Shown here: positions 1 to 5,857 of the stretch, in pieces
How positions within the stretch are numbered: position 1 is the first letter of the stretch
Layout: each line of letters opens with the position of its first letter
Source of the DNA: Chloroflexota bacterium
GTDB lineage: Bacteria; Chloroflexota; Limnocylindria; Limnocylindrales; CSP1-4
Assembly: GCA_003157175.1 (NCBI GenBank)
Contig: PMIQ01000053.1
Coordinates: forward strand, 1 to 6,776
Length of the DNA stretch: 6,776 nt
Direction of reading: 5' to 3'
The notes under the pieces: model-generated
The model's input: the letters and a program-made list of their open reading frames with translations, nothing else
Told to the model about the DNA's origin: nothing
Database searches by the model: none
Position numbers and translations under genes: made by a program

Positions 1-804
1 GACGGCGAGCCCGCCCGGCGCGTCGATGGCGAGGCTCACGCCGACGGTGGCTGCCCGCGCCTCGAAGCCCGCGGCCACGGACGACAGGGTCGCCGCAACG
101 TCCACCGCGCTCCGTTGCAGCGGCAGGTGGCCGCCTTCGGCCAGGCTGATCGTTCGCAGGTCGTCGACGATCCGGGCCAGGACGCGCGACTGATCGCGGA
201 TCGTCTCGATGTGGCGCCGCTCGGGGCTGTATACACCGTCGAGGATCGCGCTGGAGGTCGCGTCGATCACCGCCAGCGGCGTCTTGAGCTCGTGAGCCGC
301 GTCCTGCAGGAAGCCGCGCCTGGACTCGTCGGCGCGCTCCAGCTCGCCGGCCATCGAATCGAAGGTCCGGCCGAGCTGGCCGAACTCGTCGTGGCGCTCG
401 GCCAGCCCGGAGCGCTGCGTCAGGTCGCCGCGAGCCACGCCGGAGGCCGCCTGCTCGAGTCGGGTCAGGGGCCGCACCAGCCTCCCGGCGCCGAACAGGC
501 CGAGCAGCGAAGCCCCGGCCGCCGCCGCTGCCGCGGCTACGATCAACCGCAGGATCGTCGACTGCTGGGCCTGGCCGGAAAGTGGCGCGGGCGCGGACTG
601 GCCTGCTCCATCCTCGCTGTTGTCGTCGCCGGGAGCGATCGTTGTGGATGCCCCCGCGACGGCCGGAGTGCTGCCGGCGCTGACATCGTTGTCCAGTTCG
701 CTGAAGCCCTGGCCGACGATCGTCGGCGTGGCCAGCGCCACGATCGCGGCCGTGGCCAGGGCCACCAGAGCGAAGCCGACCGCAATCCGCCAGCGCAGGC
801 TCAC
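1..804 (-). CDS. Sensor histidine kinase, N-terminal 268 residues (cut by left edge)
   Basis: Membrane sensor kinase that would autophosphorylate on His and pass the phosphate to the response regulator encoded just upstream. My translation from the GTG at 804 gives a first membrane helix (about 7-29), a short Ser/Thr/Asp-rich extracytoplasmic loop (30-82), a second helix (84-107), a HAMP linker (about 108-160, with RPLTRLEQAA), and a HisKA dimerisation domain (about 161-225) with the H-box DAAHELKTPL, phosphoacceptor H171. The ATPase domain would start near 233 and is lost at the window edge. The GTG start is preceded by GGGGAGG 6 nt away, and the response regulator stop is only 16 nt upstream, so the two are cotranscribed. 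The sensor loop is about 50 residues and has no recognisable ligand-binding fold, so the signal cannot be predicted. Confidence 0.95.
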   Translation of the reverse strand, partial: MSLRWRIAVGFALVALATAAIVALATPTIVGQGFSELDNDVSAGSTPAVAGASTTIAPGDDNSEDGAGQSAPAPLSGQAQQSTILRLIVAAAAAAAGASLLGLFGAGRLVRPLTRLEQAASGVARGDLTQRSGLAERHDEFGQLGRTFDSMAGELERADESRRGFLQDAAHELKTPLAVIDATSSAILDGVYSPERRHIETIRDQSRVLARIVDDLRTISLAEGGHLPLQRSAVDVAATLSSVAAGFEARAATVGVSLAIDAPGGLAV

Positions 805-820
805 GTCGACCTCCCCGGCT

Positions 821-1588
821 TCAGCTTGGCTCTGCCGATCGAGCCGCGCGGTACCCGACGCCCCGCACGGTCTCGACGTAAGCGCCGCCGTCGGGGCGCG
901 CGCCCAGTTTGGCGCGCAGGTTCTTGATGTGGCTGTCGATCGTTCGGTCGAAGACGTCGAACGATTCGCCGAAGACACGTTCGCCGATCTGCTCGCGCGT
1001 CCAGACGCGCCCCGGCTGCTCGGCCAGTGCCGCAAGCAGGTCCAGCTCGGTTCGGGTGAGCGGCACGACCGCGCCGCCGCGCATGACCTCGCGGCCATCC
1101 AGATCGATCGTCAGATCGAAGAGCGTCGTGGCCGGCCGCGGCGGCATCATCAGGGGGCTGCCGGCGGCCGAAGCCGGGATCGCCGCAGCGCCTGCCGCCG
1201 CCGGAGCTCCCGGCGCGAGTCGGCCGAAGCGCCGCAGCACCGCACCCACGCGAGCCACGACCTCGCGCGGCTCGAACGGCTTGGTGACGTAGTCGTCGGC
1301 GCCGAGCTCGAGTCCGGCCACGCGGTCGATGACGTCGTCTCGGGCAGTGAGCATGACCACTCCGACGGACGACCCTTCGCCGCGCAGTGTGCGCAGGACG
1401 TCGAAGCCGGAGCGCAGCGGCAGCATCACGTCCAGCACGAGCAGGTCCGGGCTCGCCGTGCGCGCGAGCTCCAAGGCGACCTCCCCGTCGGGAGCCTCGA
1501 GCACCTCGTAGCTCTCGCGCTCGAGGTATGCGCGCACGACGGCGCGGATGTGCGGCTCGTCGTCGGCGATGAGAATCCGAGATCCCAT
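821..1588 (-). CDS. OmpR/PhoB-family response regulator
   Basis: DNA-binding response regulator of 255 residues. The receiver domain (1-120) has the acidic pair D9/D10, phosphoacceptor D53 (LLVLDVMLP), T81 and K103 (VTKPFEP), all in expected places. An unusually long Ala/Pro-rich linker of about 35 residues follows. The C-terminal winged helix (about 160-252) shows the family signatures LTRTELDLLAAL, DRTIDSHIKNLRAKL and VETVRGVGYRA. The frame stays open upstream of the ATG at 1588, but the receiver domain begins exactly there (MGSRILIADDEP) and a promoter-like TATCGT ends 6 nt before it, so the longer 302-residue reading is not supported. It is the first gene of a pair with the histidine kinase, 16 nt apart. 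The neighbouring redox operon, with 11-bp phased repeats in its upstream region, is a likely target (inference). The exact subfamily is not assigned. Confidence 0.97.
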   Translation of the reverse strand: MGSRILIADDEPHIRAVVRAYLERESYEVLEAPDGEVALELARTASPDLLVLDVMLPLRSGFDVLRTLRGEGSSVGVVMLTARDDVIDRVAGLELGADDYVTKPFEPREVVARVGAVLRRFGRLAPGAPAAAGAAAIPASAAGSPLMMPPRPATTLFDLTIDLDGREVMRGGAVVPLTRTELDLLAALAEQPGRVWTREQIGERVFGESFDVFDRTIDSHIKNLRAKLGARPDGGAYVETVRGVGYRAARSAEPS

Positions 1589-1600
1589 GGGTACACGATA
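1589..1600 (-). promoter_or_regulatory. Putative -10 element giving a leaderless response-regulator mRNA
   Basis: On the minus strand TATCGT (1600-1595) fits the TANNNT form of a -10 box and is followed by only 6 nt before the ATG at 1588. Transcription would then begin at or next to the start codon, and no Shine-Dalgarno sequence is visible. No convincing -35 is seen. A perfect 10-bp palindrome, CCGGCGCCGG (1608-1617), lies just upstream. Confidence 0.45.
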
Positions 1601-1729
1601 GCCCAGCCCGGCGCCGGACGGCGAAGCTTCGGGTTCCACACGGCCGTCTGGTTGCCGCGCAGCCGCCGCTGGAGTACCGGACCGCACCCCGTGACGGCTG
1701 CGACGGGAGAACCCAGCCAGCGGAACCAC

Positions 1730-1747
1730 CGGGAGGGAATATCGAGG
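1730..1747 (-). promoter_or_regulatory. Degenerate 11-bp-phased repeat pair upstream of the response regulator
   Basis: On the minus strand CCTCGAT (1747-1741) and CCTCCCG (1736-1730) are 11 bp apart. They match the CCTCCAT unit of the stronger repeat array at 4923-4951 at 6/7 and 5/7 positions. They lie just past the ferredoxin stop and about 140 nt upstream of the response regulator start. This could be a weak autoregulatory site, but a two-copy degenerate match in GC-rich DNA may be chance. Confidence 0.2.
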
Positions 1748-1756
1748 GGCGAAGTC

Positions 1757-2053
1757 TCAGGCCGCCTGGATCGGCATGTAGGCGTCGATCGCGGAGCGGG
1801 CCTGGCCCGGATCGCCGCACCAGGTGGCGTCCACCCAGGCGAAGCCGGCCCATTCGGCGGGCAGGTTCTCGGCTCGGAAGATCGCCTTGTTCGGACACGC
1901 CTGCTCGCACGAGCCACAATCGATGCAGTTGTTCGGGTCGATGTAGAGCTTGCGGTCGCCTGTTGGGTCCGCGCTGATGCAGTCGACGGGGCAGACCGCG
2001 ACGCACGACTGGTCCATGTTGTCGATGCAGGGTTCGGCGATCACGTAGGCCAT
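1757..2053 (-). CDS. fdxA: 7Fe ferredoxin ([3Fe-4S][4Fe-4S]), FdxA type
   Basis: Small cytoplasmic electron carrier of 98 residues. The N-terminus MAYVIAEPCID and the C-x7-C-x3-C-x3-C (9, 17, 21, 25) plus C-x2-C-x2-C-x3-C (43, 46, 49, 53) cysteine pattern match the mycobacterial/Azotobacter-type seven-iron ferredoxins. By family analogy C9, C17 and C53 would hold the [3Fe-4S] cluster, and C21, C43, C46 and C49 the [4Fe-4S] cluster, leaving C25 free. An extra C79 lies in the tail. About three residues are inserted between the two cysteine groups relative to Azotobacter ferredoxin I. The ATG at 2053 has a strong GGAGG 6 nt upstream and lies 13 nt inside the end of the membrane reductase gene. 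The ferredoxin is therefore probably produced together with it and may be its cytoplasmic electron donor or acceptor (inference). Confidence 0.94.
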   Translation of the reverse strand: MAYVIAEPCIDNMDQSCVAVCPVDCISADPTGDRKLYIDPNNCIDCGSCEQACPNKAIFRAENLPAEWAGFAWVDATWCGDPGQARSAIDAYMPIQAA

Positions 2054-3030
2054 CGGAGACCTCCAGGAGCGGCGGAGCGGTTTCGAACATTCCTTCGAAC
2101 GGACAGTCCGGGGGGCGGCGGCTGGAGCGGAGCCGCCGGGCGGCCGGAGGGGACGCGGCCGCCCGGGAGCGGGAGAGGAGAGCGCGCGATCAGCGGGCTG
2201 ACGGCGACGGGCCGCTCCGATTCGGAGGCTGAGATGCGGCCTGAGACCGAGACCACAATCCGGTAGACGAGCAGGAAGACGGCAGCGGCGCCGGGGACCA
2301 GATAGAGCCAGAAGGCCCAGGCTGCGCCGGCATCGGAGCCGGCCATGACGCCGTGGCCGATGGCGCCGATGAACACGAGGAAGGTGAGGTAGTGGAGCAG
2401 GCGCCACGCTCGCTGCCCTATCTGACGGCGAACGTAGAAGCTGACCGTGACGACCGCCAGGCCGTAGAACGTGAGCTGGCCGATCCCGACCCAGATCGCG
2501 GCATACGGTGAGGCGAACGGGACGAGGATGGCGCTCGGGGTGAAGGCGAAGCTCTGGTCGGCCAGCAATACGGTGGCGTGGAGCATCGCGAGCGCGAAGC
2601 CCACGATCGCGAGGTCCTTGTGCAGGGCGAAGCTCACCGGCCGATGGGCGATGGCGTCGAGGATCTTCGTCGACAGGAGCAGGCCGTACAGGACCGAGCC
2701 GGCAACCGCCAGATAGGCGAGGAATCCCAGCGCCCGGACCGAATACCAGGCCAGCAGGCCGGGCTGCAGCGCGGCGACCGCCCCCACGCGGCCAAGCGCG
2801 GTCGGAGCCGTGGCGCCGAACACTGCCCCGATGATGACGGCGGCCGACGCCCACAGGACGAAGCGAAGGAGCCGGGGCAGGCCCCGATAGGCCGGGCCGG
2901 CGGCCCGCGCCGGATGCCGTCCGGAAGGCCGGGCCGCCATGTCGCCGAGTGGCCGTGGTGCCAGGGGTAGCCCCGGTGCCAGGGAAGATCGCGGTCCCAG
3001 GGGCGAACGGTTCGGGTCGGGCTGCAGCAT
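2041..3030 (-). CDS. Ferric reductase/NOX-like di-heme b transmembrane protein
   Basis: Integral membrane protein of 329 residues with about six hydrophobic helices (roughly 55-73, 92-118, 137-157, 178-200, 211-230 and 237-261). Two helices carry paired histidines: H137-x13-H151 and H213-x12-H226. This is exactly the spacing of the two heme-binding pairs in NADPH oxidases and ferric reductases, so the protein should hold two b hemes stacked across the membrane and move electrons through it. It lacks the FAD and NAD(P)H domains of full-length relatives. The remaining tail (265-329) is Pro/Arg-rich and looks disordered. The first 50 residues are also Pro/Ala/Arg-rich. The ATG at 3030 is supported by AGGAG 5 nt upstream, which overlaps the ApbE stop region; the next Met (31) has no ribosome-binding site. 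Ferredoxin could feed electrons in from the cytoplasm (inference). A YedZ/MsrQ-like role is an alternative. Confidence 0.87.
   Translation of the reverse strand: MLQPDPNRSPLGPRSSLAPGLPLAPRPLGDMAARPSGRHPARAAGPAYRGLPRLLRFVLWASAAVIIGAVFGATAPTALGRVGAVAALQPGLLAWYSVRALGFLAYLAVAGSVLYGLLLSTKILDAIAHRPVSFALHKDLAIVGFALAMLHATVLLADQSFAFTPSAILVPFASPYAAIWVGIGQLTFYGLAVVTVSFYVRRQIGQRAWRLLHYLTFLVFIGAIGHGVMAGSDAGAAWAFWLYLVPGAAAVFLLVYRIVVSVSGRISASESERPVAVSPLIARSPLPLPGGRVPSGRPAAPLQPPPPGLSVRRNVRNRSAAPGGLRWPT
2957..3010. repeat. Three tandem 18-bp units in the 5' end of the membrane reductase gene
   Basis: GGTGCCAGGG starts at 2957 and again at 2975, and a one-mismatch copy (GGTCCCAGGG) starts at 2993, giving an exact 18-bp period. 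In protein this makes a hexapeptide-like LGPRSS/LAPGLP/LAPRPL stretch at about residues 11-28, in the non-membrane N-terminal tail. It looks like local repeat expansion within a disordered segment. Confidence 0.6.
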
Positions 3031-3039
3031 GACGTCTCC

Positions 3040-4083
3040 TCAGCTGCCCAGCAGCGGTAGCGTCTGGGGCAGGGCGAGCGTCTCGCCGCGCTCGGTCAGG
3101 ACCACTGCGCCACGAACTCCAGCGCGTTCCAGAAGGGCGAGGCCGCCCGCGCTGCCGGCGATCACCGCGGCCTTGGCCAGCGCCTCGGCGCGCAAGGCGG
3201 AGCCGGCGATCACCGTGGCCTGGGTCACATCGGTGACGGCCGGACTGCCGGTGCGGGGGTCGATCAGGTGGTGACGCATCTGGCCGCCCACGGCCCAGCG
3301 GTGGATGGAAATGCCGGACGTGGCCACTCCCCATCGAGCGGGCAACCCCGCCGCAGCCGCCAGGCTGAGCACGGCCAGCGTCGTTTCCGGGGCGCGAGGG
3401 TCGTCCACTGCCACTTCCCACGTCTTGCCGGGAGCGCAGCGGATGGCGAGGTCGCCGTCGGCGTCGATGACGGCGCTCGGCCAGTCGGCGAGAAGGCGGA
3501 GGGCGCGATCGGCGATCCAACCCTTGCCGATGCCGCCCAGATCGAACCGAAGCCCGGCCGGGCGCCGGACGACCGCGGTGCCTCGGGGGCCCGGCACCAT
3601 CGACCAATCGAAGGCGCGGGAAACATGTAGGGCAGCCTCGACCAACGAACGGTCGGCTGCCGGCCCTTCGACCGCCAGACCCTCAGCGGCCAGGCGCTCG
3701 TCCAGGAGCGTGATGTCGGCCAGCCCTTCGGATTGCCCGATCGCGGACCGTCCGGCTCGCAGGACGGCGGCCAGCGTCGGGCCAACCGGAACCTCGTCCC
3801 GCGGATCGGCGTTGAGCGCCGACAGCTCCGAAGCATCGGAGTGCCGGGTCAGCCGCGCCGCCCAGCTCTCGACACGCGCCACGACGGCGGCACTTGCCCG
3901 ACTTGCCTCCGCCGAGCGGACCGCCTCTGCGTCCAGGTAGACCATGAGCCGTCCGCCCATCGACGTCGCGGTGTGGCTGAGGGGAACTATCGGGTCGGCT
4001 GTCGGGATCGGTCGCCGGACATCGGCTCTCGCGCCGCCGCCGAGCGGGGCTCCCGCGCTCACAAGGTCCCGCGCGCCGATCAT
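3040..4083 (-). CDS. apbE: ApbE-family FAD:protein FMN transferase
   Basis: A protein of 347 residues expected to attach FMN covalently to a Ser/Thr of a target protein, using FAD and Mg2+. Family landmarks appear in order: HTATSMGGRLMVYL (37-50), the T-R-x-S-D-A-S-E-L-S-x-L-N block (79-91), RFDLGGIGKGWIADRAL (179-195), VIDADGDLAI (205-214), VATSGISIHRW (253-263), HHLIDPRTGSPA (271-282) and a C-terminal ATVIAGSALRAEALAKA (289-305). The N-terminal 36 residues contain no hydrophobic signal segment or lipobox, whereas many ApbE proteins are exported lipoproteins, so this one looks cytoplasmic. Its ATG overlaps the stop of the upstream small gene as ATGA, indicating translational coupling. The membrane reductase follows after 9 nt. 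No target with the usual (S/T)GA(S/T) flavinylation motif in an FMN-binding domain is encoded in this window. Confidence 0.92.
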   Translation of the reverse strand: MIGARDLVSAGAPLGGGARADVRRPIPTADPIVPLSHTATSMGGRLMVYLDAEAVRSAEASRASAAVVARVESWAARLTRHSDASELSALNADPRDEVPVGPTLAAVLRAGRSAIGQSEGLADITLLDERLAAEGLAVEGPAADRSLVEAALHVSRAFDWSMVPGPRGTAVVRRPAGLRFDLGGIGKGWIADRALRLLADWPSAVIDADGDLAIRCAPGKTWEVAVDDPRAPETTLAVLSLAAAAGLPARWGVATSGISIHRWAVGGQMRHHLIDPRTGSPAVTDVTQATVIAGSALRAEALAKAAVIAGSAGGLALLERAGVRGAVVLTERGETLALPQTLPLLGS

Positions 4084-4502
4084 GGGATGACCCTGCCGGA
4101 TTGGGTCGTCCTGATGACGATCGGCTTCTGGGCCGGCGCGGGGACCGAGATCACCACGGCGGTCGGCTGGGGCGCGGCCGGGTCGATGACGGTGGCGCCT
4201 GGCGGCGCCGTCTGACCCGGCTGGAGCTGGATGTACTGAATCGGGCGCTGGACCATGATCGGGGTTCCGCTCACGCCCGCATCCGCTTGCGGGTAGTCGG
4301 ATGGCGCCGCGACCGGCGACCGGGCTGGTACCACGATCGCGGTCAGCAGGGCCGAAAGGGCCGCCAGGCCGCCGGCGCCGAGGGCGACACGCATCGGTCG
4401 AGCGTCGGGCTTGGCCCTGGGCGGGTGGGCGGTTTGGGGAGTCACGGGCGGTCTCCGATTCGGCGTCGAAAGCTCGCCTGGGCGCGGATCGATCTCTTCC
4501 AT
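4080..4502 (-). CDS. Small single-pass membrane protein of unknown function (second gene of redox operon)
   Basis: I do not recognise this 140-residue protein. It has a Pro-rich, probably cytoplasmic N-terminus (1-37), one hydrophobic helix (about 38-59, VALGAGGLAALSALLTAIVV) and a C-terminal part of about 80 residues. That part is rich in Pro, Gln, Ile and Val, with short beta-like stretches (IMVQRPIQYIQL, TAVVISVP, KPIVIRTT) and no cysteines. It shares the string QTAPPG and a similar strand-turn texture with the preceding small protein. The ATG at 4502 shares its A with the upstream TGA stop, and its own stop overlaps the ApbE start, so it is locked into the operon. A PGAT sequence (102-105) faintly resembles a flavinylation site but lacks the preceding Ser/Thr. 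It could be an assembly factor or accessory partner of the membrane reductase (inference). Confidence 0.8.
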   Translation of the reverse strand: MEEIDPRPGELSTPNRRPPVTPQTAHPPRAKPDARPMRVALGAGGLAALSALLTAIVVPARSPVAAPSDYPQADAGVSGTPIMVQRPIQYIQLQPGQTAPPGATVIDPAAPQPTAVVISVPAPAQKPIVIRTTQSGRVIP

Positions 4503-4819
4503 CAGTGGTCCGAGCCTCCGTCGTGCTCGCCGCCCGCGCCGGGCACGACCACGTGGATGATGCGCGGCCTCCCTCCGGGCGGCGCAGTCTGAACGACGTG
4601 GATCACCGGCGGCGTTGGCAGCGGGTTGACGTAGATCGTCTGGGGGACGAGGCTCGCCGTCGGGTCTGTCGTGGAGGCGGCCGCCACCGCCACCTGCGCC
4701 GTGGCCTGGGCCGCGGCATCCCGCGCGGCCACGTAGCTCCGAACCCCGAAGGCTCCGGCCACGGTGGCAACCGTCGCGAAACCGGCGATGGTTACGCCGA
4801 TGCGATGTATCGAGTTCAT
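4502..4819 (-). CDS. Small single-pass membrane protein of unknown function (first gene of redox operon)
   Basis: An unrecognised 105-residue protein with an N-terminal membrane anchor or uncleaved signal (about 7-27, IGVTIAGFATVATVAGAFGV), an Ala-rich helical stretch (30-48), and a C-terminal part with valine-rich strands separated by Pro/Gly turns (QTIYVNPLPTPPVIHVVQ, RPRIIHVVVPG). It ends in a His/Asp/Gly-rich GGEHDGGSDH. Four histidines and two aspartates lie beyond the membrane segment (H74, H89, H99, D100, D104, H105), so metal or heme contact is conceivable but untested. The ATG at 4819 was chosen because GGAG lies 6 nt upstream and the hydrophobic helix follows directly; the frame can be extended upstream to 4924 without a better ribosome-binding site. 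The stop shares one base with the next start (TGATG). It shares QTAPPG with the next gene product. Confidence 0.78.
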   Translation of the reverse strand: MNSIHRIGVTIAGFATVATVAGAFGVRSYVAARDAAAQATAQVAVAAASTTDPTASLVPQTIYVNPLPTPPVIHVVQTAPPGGRPRIIHVVVPGAGGEHDGGSDH

Positions 4820-5124
4820 CGCGATCTCCCGCATGTCGAAATCCGGCGGCTGCGCCCGGCGCTCGATGCCGATTCCTGCCGTCAGATCGACATTGAATCT
4901 CGGCCCCGAGCTTGAAACGACCATGGAGCGGCGATGGAGGGTGAATGGAGGTTGGGTGTAGTACCCACCAGGCGAGACGCATCGTGAAGGTTGGCTCGTT
5001 TACGCTTGCGTCATGGAAGTGCGGATTCGCGGACGCGGTCGAATTGGACGCCGAGGCGATCGGGTTCGAGCACACATCGAAACGCTTCTCGATTCGGCTC
5101 CCGTGAAGTCGCCGGCGCGAGCGC
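4820..5124. other. 305-bp intergenic region upstream of the redox operon
   Basis: This is the only gene-free stretch over 300 bp. It holds the 11-bp phased ATGGAG repeats (4923-4951) and an adjacent imperfect dyad, GGTTGGGT/ACCCACC (4950-4957 and 4963-4969). On the plus strand a TACGCT (5001-5006) lies 6 nt before an ATG that opens a 41-codon frame ending at 5138. I see no RNA gene. No -10/-35 pair for the redox operon is convincing; TTCAAT (minus strand, 4897-4892) is the nearest -10-like string. No clear terminator follows the methyltransferase gene. Confidence 0.6.
4923..4951 (-). promoter_or_regulatory. Candidate OmpR/PhoB-type operator: three direct repeats with 11-bp period
   Basis: The hexamer ATGGAG (CTCCAT on the transcribed minus strand) begins at 4923, 4934 and 4945, exactly one helical turn apart. 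A weaker fourth unit, GTGTAG (4/6 match), begins at 4956. Members of the PhoB/OmpR family bind head-to-tail to direct repeats with about this 11-bp spacing. The array lies about 105 nt upstream of the first redox gene and in the same window as a regulator of that family. Assignment to that regulator is inference. Confidence 0.55.
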
Positions 5125-5787
5125 TCAGCGGCGCCTGACGAATTCGGCCACGAAGCGCGGAACCGGCGGATCTCCAGGCTCGACGATCTCGTCCAAGCGG
5201 GCCAGGTCCACACCGGGCACGGCAAAGGCGGCCAGGTCGGCGCGCGTCAGCGGCCAGGGCATCAGGCCCTCGGGATCTTCCGGGCGGCGGCTGCGGGCCA
5301 CAACCAGCAGGGCTCCGCCGGGGGCGACCAGACCGCCGATCGATTGGGCGCACGCCGTCCGGGCCTCGCCGGGCAGAACCTGGACGGTGTAGGCCTCGAA
5401 GATGAAGTCGAAGGCGCGCGACCAGCCGGGAGGTGGGCTCAGCACGTCGGCGACCTCGTAGCCGACGGTCGAATCGGGGAAGCGGGCGTGGCAGCGCGCG
5501 ATCGCGGTCGGCGCGATGTCGAAGGCGGTCACGTCAAGGCCGGCTGCAGCCAGCAACTCGGCGTCGTCGCCGTAGCCGCAGCCGACCACGAGAGCCTTTC
5601 CGCTCGGCGGAGCCGGCCGGCTCCGCAACCATTCGACCAGGTGCGGGTTCGGTCCCAGGTCCACCCAGGAGATGCGGAAGCCGTCGCGCTCCGATTCGGC
5701 GTAGAGCGTCTCGAACCAGCCGGTCACGTCGCCGCGGGCGATGGCGTCGCGGGCGAGCACCCTGGCGTGGGCTCGAGGGTCGGACAC
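5125..5787 (-). CDS. Class I SAM-dependent methyltransferase
   Basis: A soluble 220-residue protein with the Rossmann-type SAM-binding fold: motif I LVVGCGYGDDAELLA (66-80), the ribose-binding acidic residue D90 (AFDIAPTAI), D114 in EVADVLSPP, the strand FDFIFEAY (126-133), and VAPGGALLVVARS (154-166). The sequence WVDLGPNPHLVEWL (41-54) before motif I resembles small-molecule methyltransferases of the thiopurine methyltransferase-like group, but the substrate cannot be read from the sequence. The start is GTG at 5787, with GGAG 5 nt upstream. The gene lies downstream of rpsT, separated by a hairpin, and more than 300 bp upstream of the redox operon, so it is probably a separate transcription unit. 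The translated length is normal for the family and nothing appears broken. Confidence 0.88.
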   Translation of the reverse strand: MSDPRAHARVLARDAIARGDVTGWFETLYAESERDGFRISWVDLGPNPHLVEWLRSRPAPPSGKALVVGCGYGDDAELLAAAGLDVTAFDIAPTAIARCHARFPDSTVGYEVADVLSPPPGWSRAFDFIFEAYTVQVLPGEARTACAQSIGGLVAPGGALLVVARSRRPEDPEGLMPWPLTRADLAAFAVPGVDLARLDEIVEPGDPPVPRFVAEFVRRR

Positions 5788-5802
5788 GGTGGCTCCGAAT
5801 CA

Positions 5803-5832
5803 GAAACGCCAGATCGGGCGACCTGGCGTTTC
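5803..5832 (-). terminator. Perfect 10-bp stem-loop after rpsT
   Basis: GAAACGCCAG and CTGGCGTTTC form a perfect 10-bp stem around a 10-nt loop, 25 nt past the rpsT stop. The 3' side contains TTT but no real U-tract follows, so it may be a weak or factor-assisted terminator, or an mRNA 3'-end stabiliser. It ends 15 nt before the methyltransferase start, so it would separate that gene from ribosomal transcription. Confidence 0.55.
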
Positions 5833-5857
5833 AGGATTTCGAACGGTGGGCCTGAGC

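Noticed and set aside
1589..1756. Rho-independent terminator after the ferredoxin gene
   Set aside because: The gap contains a short GC palindrome (1608-1617) but no stem followed by a T-run on the minus strand. Read-through into the response regulator cannot be excluded.
620..2266. Long plus-strand open frame of 548 codons
   Set aside because: Runs antisense to the kinase, response regulator and ferredoxin. Composition is typical of GC-rich shadow frames and no domain is recognisable.
1757..3607. A 616-codon open frame on the minus strand that ends as the ferredoxin
   Set aside because: Only the last 98 codons have real protein character. The rest is Arg/Pro-rich shadow sequence across ApbE and the membrane protein, which are clearly coded in other frames. 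It is not a fusion.
4180..4200. PGAT in the second small protein as an ApbE flavinylation site
   Set aside because: The usual motif has Ser/Thr directly before GA(S/T), within an FMN-binding domain. Here the position is Pro and no such domain is visible, so it is kept only as a faint possibility.
4923..4961. CRISPR-like or satellite repeat
   Set aside because: Units are only 6-7 bp with 11-bp period and no spacers. An operator explains the spacing better.
4080..5225. Extending the second small protein upstream to a 381-residue product
   Set aside because: The upstream part runs out of frame through the first small gene and the operator region with shadow-like composition. The ATG at 4502, coupled to the preceding stop, is a better start.
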